Source of the DNA: Anammoximicrobium sp964645045
GTDB taxonomy: Bacteria; Planctomycetota; Planctomycetia; Pirellulales; Pirellulaceae
Direction: 5' to 3'
Length of the DNA: 64,000 nt
Assembly (NCBI GenBank): GCA_964645045.1
Contig: CAZXYZ010000027.1
Span: 1 to 64,000, forward strand
The notes beneath the pieces are model-generated. The model was not told the DNA's origin and made no database searches. It saw only the letters and a list, made by a program, of their open reading frames with translations. This document shows, piece by piece, positions 8,041 through 16,978 of the stretch (positions are counted from its first letter, which is position 1; every line of letters begins with the position of its first letter). The position numbers and the translations under genes are program-made.

Positions 8041-11000
8041 ATGAAACGATTCTGCTGTTTGCCGCTGATGATTGTGGGACTTCTTCCTTGGGCTGACGCT
8101 CTCGGCGCGGACTGGCCGCAGTTCCGCTTCGACGCGGGACGGACGGCGGCGGCGCCGGACGAATTGCCGGCGACGCTGCACTTGCAGTGGACGCGGCGGC
8201 TCCCCGCACCGCGGCCTGCGTTTCCGGGCGAAGTCCGGTTGCGGTTCGACGCCTCGTACGAACCGGTGGTGCTCGGCAAATCGCTGTTCATTCCGTCGAT
8301 GGTCACCGACAGCGTCACGGCGTTGGACACGGATACGGGTGAGCAACGCTGGCAGTTCTTTGCCGAGGGACCCGTGCGGTTTGCGCCGGTGGCGTGGCAG
8401 GACAAGGTGGCTTTCGTGTCCGATGACGGGCATTTGTATTGCGTGGACGCCGCCAGCGGCCAGTTGCGGTGGAAGTTCTCGGGCCGTCCGCCGGGCGCGA
8501 CGGAGCGGAAGATCCTGGGCAACCACCGGTTGGTTTCGTTATGGCCGGCGTGGGGCGGACCGGTGCTCCATGACGGCGTTTTGTACTTTGGCTGCGGCCT
8601 GTGGTCCAAGTACGGCGTCTGCGTCCACGCCTTGAATGCCGACTCGGGCGCGGTCGTCTGGTCGAACACGGACAGCAACTACATCCCCAAGGCCAACATG
8701 GACCACGGGATTGCCAACGAGGCAGGCTTGACGCCGCAGGGTTATCTGGCGGTGGTCAATGATCAACTGGTGGTCCCGTGCGGCGCTCAACTGCCCGCCT
8801 TTCTGGACTTGAAGACCGGCGCCCTGGGCACCTATTGCATGGGCTGGGGCGGCCGGAACGGGCTGCCCAAAGGAACCTGGTTCGTCGCCGGCGCCGGCCA
8901 TTATCTCAGTCACAGCGGCGACCTGTACGACATCGCCCGGGTGAACGACGAACGGTTGAACGATCCTCGCTGGGCGACGGACTTTAAGAGCATGCTGTAT
9001 CCGGGCGAGTTCACGCGGCTGTGCGTCGACCGGACGAACCAGAAGGACCTGGGCGAATTCTCGCAGCCGGTCTTCGCCGCCGACATGATGTTTGCCAACG
9101 AACAAGGCATCGTGGCCTACGACCTGCGCGATCCCAAAATCGAAGAACGCAAACAGGCCGAGGTTCCGGCGGTCCGCCGCGACGACACCTATCCCGACAA
9201 ATGGACCACCACGTTCCGGCAATGCTGGCGGTTGGCTACCGACCGGCGAGTCCACATCAAAGCCGGCCCGCACCTGTACGCCGGCGGTCCGGGCGTGGTC
9301 GAGGCGATCCGGATTCCCGAACCGGGGCAAGAGCCGCGTGTGGTATGGCAGGCGGCGATCGAAGGCACGCCTCATCGCCTGCTGGCGGCCGATGGCAAGT
9401 TGTTCGTGGTCACCCGCGAAGGCAGCCTGATTGCGTTTGGCGGCCAGGAGCAAGCCGCTCCCGTGGTACACACGCCGGCGGCCGTGGCGGCCGCACCGGC
9501 CGATGTCTGGACCAAGACCGCCGCGGACCTGCTTCAGGCAGCCAGTGTCCGCGAAGGCTACGCGCTGGTGTTGGGCGTCGAGTCGGGCCGGTTGGTCGAA
9601 GAGTTGGCGCGGCAGTCGGACCTGTACGTGATCGCCATCGCCTCCGACGCCGCCCTGGCCGATGGGCTCCGCGATCGCCTGCACCAGGCCGGGCTGTACG
9701 GAACTCGCGTCAGTGTCCACGCCGGCGATCCGCGGTCGTACCCGCTGCCGCCGTACTTTGCCAATCTGGCGGTTTCCGAAATCCAGGCTGACGCCGACAC
9801 CTTGGCGGACGGCAAATTGGTCAGTTCCGTGTTCCGGACCTTGCGGCCCTACGGCGGGACGGCTTGCGCGTCGTTGGCCGCGGCGGAGCGCGACGCGTTG
9901 GTCAAGCAACTGACCGACGCGCTGCCGGCCGGCGCGGCGGTGCGGCAGGTTGGCGAGTTCGTCCTGCTGTCCCGCAACGGTCCCCTTCCCGGTTCGGCCG
10001 ACTGGACGCACGCCGAGGCCGATGCCGCCGTCACGGGAGCTTCCGAGGATCTCACGGTCTGCGCCCCGCTCGAGTTGCTGTGGTTCGATACGCCGCCGCG
10101 CTGGTTCCGCACGCCCGGTTCGGTGCTGGTCCGCGTGTGCGGAGGACGTCTGCTGTTCAAGTCCGGCAAGCTCCAGGCGGTCGACGTCTACACCGGCCGC
10201 CCGCTGTGGGAAACGCCGCTGCCCTCGCCGCCCAGCGCCGGCGACCAGTTCGTGGCGTTCGACGATGCGATTTATGTGACCAGCGGGACAACCTGCCTGG
10301 TCTTCGACCCGGCGACCGGCAAGAAATCCGGCCAGCTCGAGCTGCCGGCGGGCCTGACCGGGCCGTGGTCGAATTTGCGCGTCTGGCAAGGCTATCTGGT
10401 CGCGCAAAGCGGCAAGCACCTGGTATGTTTGAACCGTCACCGCGGCGAACTGGTCTGGAAACTGGAGTGCGGGCGCGCGGCGCTCAGCGTCGCGATCGGG
10501 GATGGCAAGGTATTTTGTGCCGAACTGGCCAACTTGCGGCGGGGGGAGACCGAGCAGGAGGATGCGGTCACCCGCGCGCTGGACGTCGCGACCGGAAAGC
10601 CGTTGTGGCAGATTGCCGGCGGCAGCGAAGTGCGCTACAGCGCCCAGCTGGATCTGGTCGTGATGGCCACGGGCATTTACCGCGCTCTGGACGGATCGCT
10701 GGTAGCCGCCTTGCCCGATGTCTGGTCCAAGGCCGATCCGAAGATTCCGCTCCAGAACCTGCCCAAGCCGCTGTTGGTGGTGGGGTCGAGGTTGTTGTTC
10801 GGAACGTCGGAGAACCTGACCATGTTCGACCTGCCCACCGGCGAGCGGACGGGAAACCCGATCGTCTGGCAGCGCCGCGGCTGTACGATTCCGCGGGCCA
10901 GCTCGCACCTGATCACGACTCGTTTCCGGGGCAATGCCGCTTGCATTGACCTGCAGTCGCTGGACATCGTTCCCTTCTGGAACGTGCGTGCCGCGTGCAG

Positions 11001-11139
11001 CAACAATCTGTTTCCGGCCAACGGGCTGCTGAACATGCCCAGCATGACCGGCGGCTGCACGTGCAACTATACGCCGGTCTCGCAAGCCTTTGTGCCGGCA
11101 GCCGCGATCGGCCCGCCGCCGGACGCGGGGCTGCCGTGA
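8041..11139 (+). CDS. PQQ-like beta-propeller protein with an internal Rossmann/methyltransferase-like segment
   Basis: The protein is 1032 residues. A signal peptide (about 1-23, ending near ALGA) is followed by ADWPQFRFDAGRT, the usual opening of planctomycete PQQ-repeat proteins. Propeller blades with motifs such as ALDTDTGEQRW and CVDAASGQLRWKF fill about residues 30-460. Residues about 480-640 instead look like a degenerate SAM-methyltransferase/Rossmann unit (GYALVLGVESGRLVEELARQ, then VIAIASD). Propeller repeats resume to the C-terminus (QAVDVYTGRPLWE, ALDVATGKPLWQI). It is predicted to be exported. Its role is unknown; BamB-like or quinoprotein-like activity cannot be assigned. The start at 8041 is preferred over the upstream TTG because of the Shine-Dalgarno spacing. 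Confidence 0.8.
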   Translation: MKRFCCLPLMIVGLLPWADALGADWPQFRFDAGRTAAAPDELPATLHLQWTRRLPAPRPAFPGEVRLRFDASYEPVVLGKSLFIPSMVTDSVTALDTDTGEQRWQFFAEGPVRFAPVAWQDKVAFVSDDGHLYCVDAASGQLRWKFSGRPPGATERKILGNHRLVSLWPAWGGPVLHDGVLYFGCGLWSKYGVCVHALNADSGAVVWSNTDSNYIPKANMDHGIANEAGLTPQGYLAVVNDQLVVPCGAQLPAFLDLKTGALGTYCMGWGGRNGLPKGTWFVAGAGHYLSHSGDLYDIARVNDERLNDPRWATDFKSMLYPGEFTRLCVDRTNQKDLGEFSQPVFAADMMFANEQGIVAYDLRDPKIEERKQAEVPAVRRDDTYPDKWTTTFRQCWRLATDRRVHIKAGPHLYAGGPGVVEAIRIPEPGQEPRVVWQAAIEGTPHRLLAADGKLFVVTREGSLIAFGGQEQAAPVVHTPAAVAAAPADVWTKTAADLLQAASVREGYALVLGVESGRLVEELARQSDLYVIAIASDAALADGLRDRLHQAGLYGTRVSVHAGDPRSYPLPPYFANLAVSEIQADADTLADGKLVSSVFRTLRPYGGTACASLAAAERDALVKQLTDALPAGAAVRQVGEFVLLSRNGPLPGSADWTHAEADAAVTGASEDLTVCAPLELLWFDTPPRWFRTPGSVLVRVCGGRLLFKSGKLQAVDVYTGRPLWETPLPSPPSAGDQFVAFDDAIYVTSGTTCLVFDPATGKKSGQLELPAGLTGPWSNLRVWQGYLVAQSGKHLVCLNRHRGELVWKLECGRAALSVAIGDGKVFCAELANLRRGETEQEDAVTRALDVATGKPLWQIAGGSEVRYSAQLDLVVMATGIYRALDGSLVAALPDVWSKADPKIPLQNLPKPLLVVGSRLLFGTSENLTMFDLPTGERTGNPIVWQRRGCTIPRASSHLITTRFRGNAACIDLQSLDIVPFWNVRAACSNNLFPANGLLNMPSMTGGCTCNYTPVSQAFVPAAAIGPPPDAGLP

Positions 11140-11158
11140 CGAGCGTAGCGTGAATACC

Positions 11159-11254
11159 GGGCTCAGACGTACAGAATTCAATTTGGCCGATGGTGAGCCC
11201 GACCATATGGAAAGATGTTACTCGGCCAAAATTGAATTCTGTACGTCTGAGCCC
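11159..11254. repeat. Long inverted repeat (32/33-base arms), MITE-like
   Basis: The left arm at 11159-11190 and the right arm at 11222-11254 are reverse complements except for one missing T in the left arm. They open with GGGCTCAGACGTACAGAATT and enclose a 31-base loop. There is no T-run, so a simple terminator is unlikely. It sits between the PQQ gene and the isochorismatase gene. A small non-autonomous mobile element or a transcript-stabilising hairpin are both possible. Confidence 0.8.
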
Positions 11255-11273
11255 TGCCTTGAGGACCATCACC

Positions 11274-11912
11274 ATGCCGTGGCGCGACAAGCTTCCTCCC
11301 CGCGTGACGAAACTCGCCGAGCAGATTGCCCCCGGGCGAACCGCTTTGATCATGGTCGATATGCAAAACGATTTCGTCCACGATGAAGGGATCTTCGTCA
11401 AGCAGTGGGGCAAGACAAACCGCTGGATCAAAACGATCATCCCTTTGTGCCGTAGCCTGTTGCAGGCCGCTCGCGAAACGGGCGTGACCGTGATTCATCT
11501 GCGGATCCTGAACGATTCGTTGCGGAACCCGGAAAGCTGGCATAATTTCTGGGGTCCTCCCAGCTGCGTCGTCGAGGGAACGTGGGGCGCGGAGATTGTC
11601 GACGAACTCCGGCCGCGGGATGACGAAGTCGTGATCTCGAAATACACCTATGACGGTTTCGTCGGCACGCCGCTGGATGCGCTGCTCCGAAGACTGGGCA
11701 CCAAGACGCTCGTCTTCGCAGGCGTGGATTCCGACGTCTGCGTGCGGGATACGGCGGCCCACGGCTTTGCGTTGGGATACACGCCGGTGCTTGCCCGCGA
11801 CGCCCTGGCCTGCGACAACGAAATCGCGCACGCCGGGGTCCTGCAATCGTTCGGCGAGCACTACGGGCAGGTCGTCTCGTGCGGCGAAATCGCCGCGATC
11901 TGGCGGGGGTGA
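11274..11912 (+). CDS. Isochorismatase-family cysteine hydrolase
   Basis: The 212-residue protein has the Asp-Lys-Cys catalytic triad of the isochorismatase-like superfamily: D29 in VDMQNDF, K123 in SKYTYDGF and C156 in GVDSDVCVRDTA. The family includes nicotinamidases, N-carbamoylsarcosine amidases and related amidohydrolases, and the sequence alone does not fix the substrate. I use the ATG at 11274, preceded by GAGG. The longer frame upstream would run through the inverted repeat. It is predicted to be cytoplasmic. Confidence 0.88.
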   Translation: MPWRDKLPPRVTKLAEQIAPGRTALIMVDMQNDFVHDEGIFVKQWGKTNRWIKTIIPLCRSLLQAARETGVTVIHLRILNDSLRNPESWHNFWGPPSCVVEGTWGAEIVDELRPRDDEVVISKYTYDGFVGTPLDALLRRLGTKTLVFAGVDSDVCVRDTAAHGFALGYTPVLARDALACDNEIAHAGVLQSFGEHYGQVVSCGEIAAIWRG

Positions 11913-11926
11913 GCCGCATCGTCTCG

Positions 11927-11954
11927 TTCACTTTTCCTGCAAACTGGCTACAAT
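11927..11954 (+). promoter_or_regulatory. Candidate promoter of the alpha-galactosidase gene
   Basis: TTCACT (11927-11932) and TACAAT (11949-11954) are separated by 16 bases, 21 bases upstream of the ATG at 11975. A strong CGGAGGTG ribosome-binding site lies between. The -35 match is partial. Confidence 0.4.
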
Positions 11955-11974
11955 CCAGCCTACGGAGGTGAACG

Positions 11975-13957
11975 ATGAAACGAAAGAACATCTTGGCGTG
12001 CGGGCTGCTAGCGGCAATTCTTGCCGCGCCGGGGCCGTCCCGTGCGGCAACGGTGCGGCTGGACGAACTCGACGTGAGCACCATGTCGACGGGCTGGGGC
12101 AAGCCGCAGAAGAACCAATCGATCACCGAACGGCCGCTGAGCATCGGTGGCCAAGGGTTCGAGCACGGCGTGGGCACGCACGCCAACAGCGAGTGCTGGA
12201 TCGTGCTGGACGGCAAGGTCAAGTCGTTCACGGCCCAGGTTGGCGTCGACGACAACGCAAACAACGGCGCCGCGTCGATCGAGTTCCTGGTCTTCGGCGA
12301 CGGCCGCGAACTGTGGCACAGCGGCGTGTGCAAATGGCGCGACAAGCCGCGTGAATGCCGCGTCGAACTGCTTGGCGTCAAGATCCTGGAACTGGTCGTA
12401 ACCGACGCGGGCGACAACGTCAGCTTTGACCACGCGAACTGGGCTGACGCCGTCTTCGAGTTTGACGGTGCGGCGCCGAAAATGGAACCGCCCGCCGCAC
12501 CCGTGGAGGAAGCGGTCTTGCTGACGCCCCCCGCGCCCGCGGAGCCCCGAATCAACGGTCCTAAGGTGTACGGCGTGCGGCCCGGTTCACCTTTCTTGTA
12601 CCGCATCCCAGCGACCGGACGGCGGCCGATCGCGTTCAGCGCTATCGGGCTGCCGGACGGCCTGACGCTGGACGCAGATACTGGGATCATCTCGGGCGGC
12701 GTCGCCCATGCCGGCACGTACCGCGTTACCCTCACGGCGAGAAATTCGGCAGGCGAGGCGGCCCGCGAGTTCCGCATCGTGGCCGGCAACCAATTGGCCC
12801 TGACGCCGCCCATGGGCTGGAACAGCTGGTACATCCACTACCATCGCGTGAGCGACCAGGTGATGCGCGAGGCAGCCGACCAGATGATCGCCACGGGCAT
12901 GGCCGACTACGGTTATCAATACGTCAACATCGACGACTGTTGGATGGTCAAAGTCGGCTCGCACGATCCGGAAATCGGCGGCCCGACGCGTGACGCCAGC
13001 GGGCGGCTGTTGACGAACAAGCGGTTCCCGGACATGAAGGCGATGACCGATTACATTCATGCCAAGGGACTGAAGGCAGGCACGTACATTTCGCCCGGCC
13101 CGAACACGTGCGCCGGCTACGAAGGCAGCTATGGCCACGAGGCGCAGGACGCCCGGACGTTCGCCGACTGGGGCTTTGATTTCCTCAAGTACGACTGGTG
13201 CAGTTACGGTCAGAAGGCCGGCGGCAATGCGGTCGAGCACTTGAAGAAGCCGTACCAACAGATGTGGGGCGAAGTGCAGAAGCTGAACCGCGACATCGTG
13301 GTGAACCTGTGCCAGTACGGCATGGGCGAGGTCTGGAAATGGGGCGGCGAAGTCGGCCATTGCTGGCGGACCACGGGCGACTTGGGCTTGGAACGCGGCA
13401 GTGCCTTACCGGGCTTCTACAGCATCGGCCTGAGCAACGCCCGGCACTGGGAATACGCCCGCCCCGGTGCGTGGAACGATCCGGATTACATCCTGATCGG
13501 CTGGGTCGGCGAGGCGAGCCGGATGGGCGAGGGCACAAAAACCACGCTCACGCCCAACGAGCAATATGCCTATATGTCGATGTGGTCCTTGATGGCCGCC
13601 CCGCTGATCTTCAGCGGCGACATGGCCAAGCTGGACGCCTTTACGCTGAACGTGTTGTGCAACCACGAGGTGATCGAAGTCAACCAGGATCCACTGGGCA
13701 AACAGGCTCGCATTTTCCGGCAGACTCGTCGCGGGCTGGTCCTGGTCAAGGACCTGGAAGACGGCTCCCAGGCGGTCGGGTTGTTCAATCTCGGCCCGGT
13801 GCCGGTACCGATGTCGGTGAGCTGGCAGGAAATCGGCCTGTCCGGCCAGCAGTCGGTCCGCGAACTGTGGCGGCAGAGGGACCTGGGAGCGATGGATGGC
13901 AAATTCGAGACCGAAGTCCCTCGGCACGGTGTCGCGCTGGTACGAATCGGACAGTAG
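11975..13957 (+). CDS. Secreted alpha-galactosidase (GH27) with NPCBM and Ig-like domains
   Basis: The protein is 660 residues. A signal peptide (1-24, ending SRAA) is followed by an NPCBM carbohydrate-binding domain (about 30-160, with GQGFEHGVGTHANSE), a Pro-rich linker, a putative-Ig/He_PIG-like domain (about 195-270, with GLPDGLTLDADTGIISG) and a GH27 catalytic barrel from LALTPPMGWNSW onward. The predicted nucleophile is D407 in FLKYDWC and the predicted acid/base is D469 in WRTTGDLG; WNDPDYILIG is also typical. A C-terminal beta-sandwich completes the protein. It should release terminal alpha-galactose outside the cytoplasm and fits with the other glycan-degrading genes of the window. 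Confidence 0.93.
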   Translation: MKRKNILACGLLAAILAAPGPSRAATVRLDELDVSTMSTGWGKPQKNQSITERPLSIGGQGFEHGVGTHANSECWIVLDGKVKSFTAQVGVDDNANNGAASIEFLVFGDGRELWHSGVCKWRDKPRECRVELLGVKILELVVTDAGDNVSFDHANWADAVFEFDGAAPKMEPPAAPVEEAVLLTPPAPAEPRINGPKVYGVRPGSPFLYRIPATGRRPIAFSAIGLPDGLTLDADTGIISGGVAHAGTYRVTLTARNSAGEAAREFRIVAGNQLALTPPMGWNSWYIHYHRVSDQVMREAADQMIATGMADYGYQYVNIDDCWMVKVGSHDPEIGGPTRDASGRLLTNKRFPDMKAMTDYIHAKGLKAGTYISPGPNTCAGYEGSYGHEAQDARTFADWGFDFLKYDWCSYGQKAGGNAVEHLKKPYQQMWGEVQKLNRDIVVNLCQYGMGEVWKWGGEVGHCWRTTGDLGLERGSALPGFYSIGLSNARHWEYARPGAWNDPDYILIGWVGEASRMGEGTKTTLTPNEQYAYMSMWSLMAAPLIFSGDMAKLDAFTLNVLCNHEVIEVNQDPLGKQARIFRQTRRGLVLVKDLEDGSQAVGLFNLGPVPVPMSVSWQEIGLSGQQSVRELWRQRDLGAMDGKFETEVPRHGVALVRIGQ

Positions 13958-13966
13958 TAGACGGAG

Positions 13967-13998
13967 AGTTTTGGAGTGCGGTGACTTGTCGCCGCTTT
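13967..13998. repeat. Dispersed repeat-like segment encoding the ECGDLSPLW signature
   Basis: The short intergenic stretch reads GGAGTGCGGTGACTTGTCGC and, translated, gives ECGDLSPLW, a motif I recognise from intergenic repeats in many planctomycete genomes. Only one copy is in this window, so its repeat nature rests on recall, not on this sequence. Confidence 0.35.
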
Positions 13999-14021
13999 GG
14001 ATTCTTCCCTTGGAGACAAAC

Positions 14022-15383
14022 ATGCGACGATGGATTTTCCTGATGATGGCGGCGATGGGTTTTCTGGCCGTGGATTTCGCCTGGTCCGCCGAAGCCGCCA
14101 CAGCGCCGCTGGCCGATTACGTCGCCAAGCCTGACGCCAGCTATCGCTGGGTCACGAAGCGGACCGGCCGGGTGTTGGCGGCGGAGTATGCCGAGCTGAT
14201 CCTCACCTCACAGACATGGCGCGACATCGTCTGGAAGCACCAGGTGTTCGTCATCAAGCCCTACTCCGCCCCCAAGGATGTAAAACACGCTCTGCTGTTC
14301 ATCAGCGGCGGTAGCTGGCGCGACGAACTCGAAACGGTTGAATCCATGCCCGGCGATGCGCGGATGTATGTGACGCTGGCCGAACTGCTGAAAACGCCGG
14401 TCGTGGTCCTGTTGCACGTGCCGCACCAGCCGATCTTCAACGGCAAACGGGAAGACGCCGCGATTGCCTTCACGTTCGACGAGTACCTCCGTACCGGGGA
14501 CCCCGAGTGGCCGCTGCTGTTGCCGATGGTCAAGAGTGCGGTCCGCGGGATGGATGCGGCCCAGGCGTTCGCCCGCCGCGAGTGGTCGCTGGACTTGAGT
14601 ACCTTCACGGTCACCGGCGCGTCGAAACGCGGCTGGACGACGTGGCTGACGTCGACCGTGGATCCCCGTGTGACCGCCCTGGCGCCGATGGTCATCGACG
14701 TGTTGAACATGGGCCCGCAGATGGCCCACCAAGAGGCCGTTTATGGCAAGCCGTCCGAACAGATCCGGGACTATACCGAACGCGACATGCATCACAAGCT
14801 GCAGTCGGACGGCGGCAAGTCGCTGGTGGCGATCGTCGATCCGTACCAATACCGTCAGACGCTCAAACAGCCCAAACTGATCATCCTGGGCACCAACGAC
14901 CCGTACTGGACCGTGGATGCCTTGAACCTGTATTGGCCGGACCTGGTGGGCGAGAAGTACATCTTGTACGTGCCCAACAACTCGCACGGCCTGAAGGACT
15001 ACGGCCGGGTGTTCGGCAGCCTGAACGCCTTGCACCAGCACGTTGTCCGCGGGCAGCAGCTGCCGCAATTGTCGTGGAAATATGACGAGCGGGATCGCGA
15101 CGTCCGCTTGACGGTGAATTCGGACCCGCCGGCCCGCCAAGTCGTGGCTTGGATGGCGACCGCGCCGACGCAGGACTTTCGCCAGGCGCAGTGGCGATCG
15201 TATCCGATGAATCAGGATGGCCGGCAGCACACGTTCCAGGTCGACCGCCACAGCGATGGTTTTGCCGCGGTGTTTGCCGAAGCTGAGTACCAGGCGGAGG
15301 ATTCGCCCTACTACTTTTCGACCAACATCCGCGTGGTGAGAGCGGAGCAGGCCGTGGAGGAGTCGCGCGGAAATGCCGAATAG
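14022..15383 (+). CDS. PhoPQ-activated pathogenicity-related (PqaA-like) alpha/beta hydrolase
   Basis: The 453-residue protein starts at the ATG at 14022 with a signal peptide (about 1-22, ending in Ala residues). The body matches the PqaA-related family: YVIKPY-type strand (VFVIKPYSAPKDVKHALLFI), the nucleophile-elbow-like TVTGASKRGWTTW, then PMVIDVLNMGP, LIILGTNDPYWTVDALNLYW and the histidine-containing VPNNSHGL. These are the Ser (SKRGW), Asp (NDPYW) and His (NSHGL) expected of an alpha/beta hydrolase. A beta-rich C-terminal domain follows. The substrate is unknown. The last codons overlap the glcD start, so the two genes may be co-transcribed. Confidence 0.85.
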   Translation: MRRWIFLMMAAMGFLAVDFAWSAEAATAPLADYVAKPDASYRWVTKRTGRVLAAEYAELILTSQTWRDIVWKHQVFVIKPYSAPKDVKHALLFISGGSWRDELETVESMPGDARMYVTLAELLKTPVVVLLHVPHQPIFNGKREDAAIAFTFDEYLRTGDPEWPLLLPMVKSAVRGMDAAQAFARREWSLDLSTFTVTGASKRGWTTWLTSTVDPRVTALAPMVIDVLNMGPQMAHQEAVYGKPSEQIRDYTERDMHHKLQSDGGKSLVAIVDPYQYRQTLKQPKLIILGTNDPYWTVDALNLYWPDLVGEKYILYVPNNSHGLKDYGRVFGSLNALHQHVVRGQQLPQLSWKYDERDRDVRLTVNSDPPARQVVAWMATAPTQDFRQAQWRSYPMNQDGRQHTFQVDRHSDGFAAVFAEAEYQAEDSPYYFSTNIRVVRAEQAVEESRGNAE

Positions 15384-16812
15384 ACCGTTCCTGTCCGAAC
15401 TGGCCCGGATCTTTCCGGCCGAGCGGCTGTTGACCAAGCCGGTCCAGCTGCTGGCCTACGAGTCGGATGCGCTGACGGCGTTCCGCCAGCGGCCGTTGGC
15501 GGTCGTGCTGCCGGAATCGCAGGACGAGGTGATCGCGGCCGTGCGCGCGTGCCACCGGCACAACGTACCCTTCGTGGCCCGAGGCAGCGGCACCAGCCTG
15601 TCCGGCGGTTCGTTGCCGGTCGAGGACGGGATCGTGATCGCGATGAACCGGCTGAACCGCGTCCTGAAGCTGGATCCCCAGCAGCGGACCGCCGTGGTCG
15701 AGGCGGGTACGATCAACCTGCAGATCTCGCTGGCGGCGGAACGCTTCGGGCTGTACTACGCGCCCGACCCGTCCAGCCAACCGATCTGCACGATGGGCGG
15801 CAACGTGGCGTTCAATTCAGGCGGCGCGCACTGCCTGAAGTACGGCATGACCAGCAACCACATCCTGGGACTGAAGGTCGTGCTGGCCGATGGCGAAGTC
15901 GTCGAGTTCGGCAGCGAGAGCGTCGAGGGCGTGGGCGTCGGTCCCGACCTGGTCGGCCTGTTCGTCGGTTGCGAGGGTACCTTTGGCATCGCCGTGGAAA
16001 TCACCGTCCGGCTGTTGCCCAAGCCCGAACGCTACCGTACGATGCTGGCCGCTTACCGGGACTTGGAGACCGCCGGACGAGCGGTCGCCGCGGTGGTCGC
16101 TTCGGGACTGCTGCCCGGCGCGATCGAGATCATGGACCGGTTGGCGATCGAAGCCGCCGAGGCGTCGGTCCACGCCGGCTATCCCGAGGGCGCCGAGGCG
16201 GTCTTGATCGTCGAGCTGGACGGCGAGGCGGACCAGGTCGAACGCGAGTTCTATCACTTGCAGCGCGTGATCGACGACTCGGGAGCCTACGAAGTGCGGG
16301 TGGCCGAGTCCGACGAGCAGCGGCTGGCGATCTGGAAAGGCCGCAAAGGCGCGTTTTCGGCGGTGGGGCGGCTCAGTCCCGATTACGTCGTCCAGGACGG
16401 CGTGGTGCCGCGCGGCAAGCTGGGCAAGGCGTTGGGCGAGATCAACCGTCTCAGCCGCGACTTCGATTTGCGCGTGGCCAATGTGTTCCACGCCGGCGAC
16501 GGTAATCTGCATCCGCTGATCCTGTACGACGGCAAGCAGCCCGGCGCGCTGGAACGCGCCGAGGAACTGGCCGGCAAGATCGTGCAGTACTGCGTCGAAA
16601 TGGGCGGCTCGATCACCGGCGAGCACGGTGTGGGCATGGAGAAGCGGGCCTACCTGCCCGTGATGTTCACGGACGTCGACATGGAGATCATGCGTCAGAT
16701 CCGGCGGGAGATGGATCCCAAAGAAATCGCCAACCGGGGTAAGATGTTCCCGGAAGAAAAGACGGAGATGGCACCCCGTGGTAGCATACCGAAAGGCGAA
16801 CGGCGGGCGTGA
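15373..16812 (+). CDS. glcD: Glycolate/D-lactate oxidase FAD-linked subunit GlcD
   Basis: The 479-residue protein has the PCMH-type FAD-binding domain (VPFVARGSGTSLSGGSLP near 57-74, then GLYYAPDPSS and MGGNVAFNSGG) and the FAD-oxidase C-terminal domain, with NVFHAGDGNLHPLILYD and GSITGEHGVGMEKR. It oxidises a 2-hydroxy acid (glycolate or D-lactate) together with GlcE and GlcF. It begins inside the 3' end of the PqaA-like gene. The last residues after the family's normal end lie in an inverted-repeat element (16795-16943), so the repeat now supplies the stop codon. Confidence 0.95.
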   Translation: MPNRPFLSELARIFPAERLLTKPVQLLAYESDALTAFRQRPLAVVLPESQDEVIAAVRACHRHNVPFVARGSGTSLSGGSLPVEDGIVIAMNRLNRVLKLDPQQRTAVVEAGTINLQISLAAERFGLYYAPDPSSQPICTMGGNVAFNSGGAHCLKYGMTSNHILGLKVVLADGEVVEFGSESVEGVGVGPDLVGLFVGCEGTFGIAVEITVRLLPKPERYRTMLAAYRDLETAGRAVAAVVASGLLPGAIEIMDRLAIEAAEASVHAGYPEGAEAVLIVELDGEADQVEREFYHLQRVIDDSGAYEVRVAESDEQRLAIWKGRKGAFSAVGRLSPDYVVQDGVVPRGKLGKALGEINRLSRDFDLRVANVFHAGDGNLHPLILYDGKQPGALERAEELAGKIVQYCVEMGGSITGEHGVGMEKRAYLPVMFTDVDMEIMRQIRREMDPKEIANRGKMFPEEKTEMAPRGSIPKGERRA

Positions 16813-16943
16813 GCCCGTCGGTTTTGGGTGCTCTCACACGTAGGTGCGAGGAGTTCTCCCGATCGCCGTCGGTGAAATTGACGGACGGAAAGAGGAGCGG
16901 CCGCAGCGGCCAGACACCGGCGGGCTGACGCCCGCCGTTCGCC
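16795..16943. repeat. Inverted-repeat element, family A, copy 1
   Basis: The 28-base arms at 16795-16822 and 16916-16943 match at 26 of 28 positions as reverse complements; the left arm opens GGCGAACGGCGGGCGTGAGC. The same arms recur at 23763, 30025 and 32705. Outside the right arm, an extension related to AACGTTGC-N-AATCCT continues, which in the other copies lies outside the left arm, so this copy is in the opposite orientation. Confidence 0.85.
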
Positions 16944-16978
16944 AGGATTATTGAAACGCTTGGGTGTACCCAATTACC

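Noticed and set aside
8539..11181. 880-codon minus-strand open frame opposite the PQQ gene
   Set aside because: It is an antisense shadow of a GC-rich gene: Arg/Gly/Pro/Gln-rich, no domains, and the plus-strand gene has a signal peptide, propeller motifs and a good ribosome-binding site.
11159..11254. Inverted repeat as a rho-independent terminator
   Set aside because: The arms are far longer than a terminator stem and no T-run follows on either strand.
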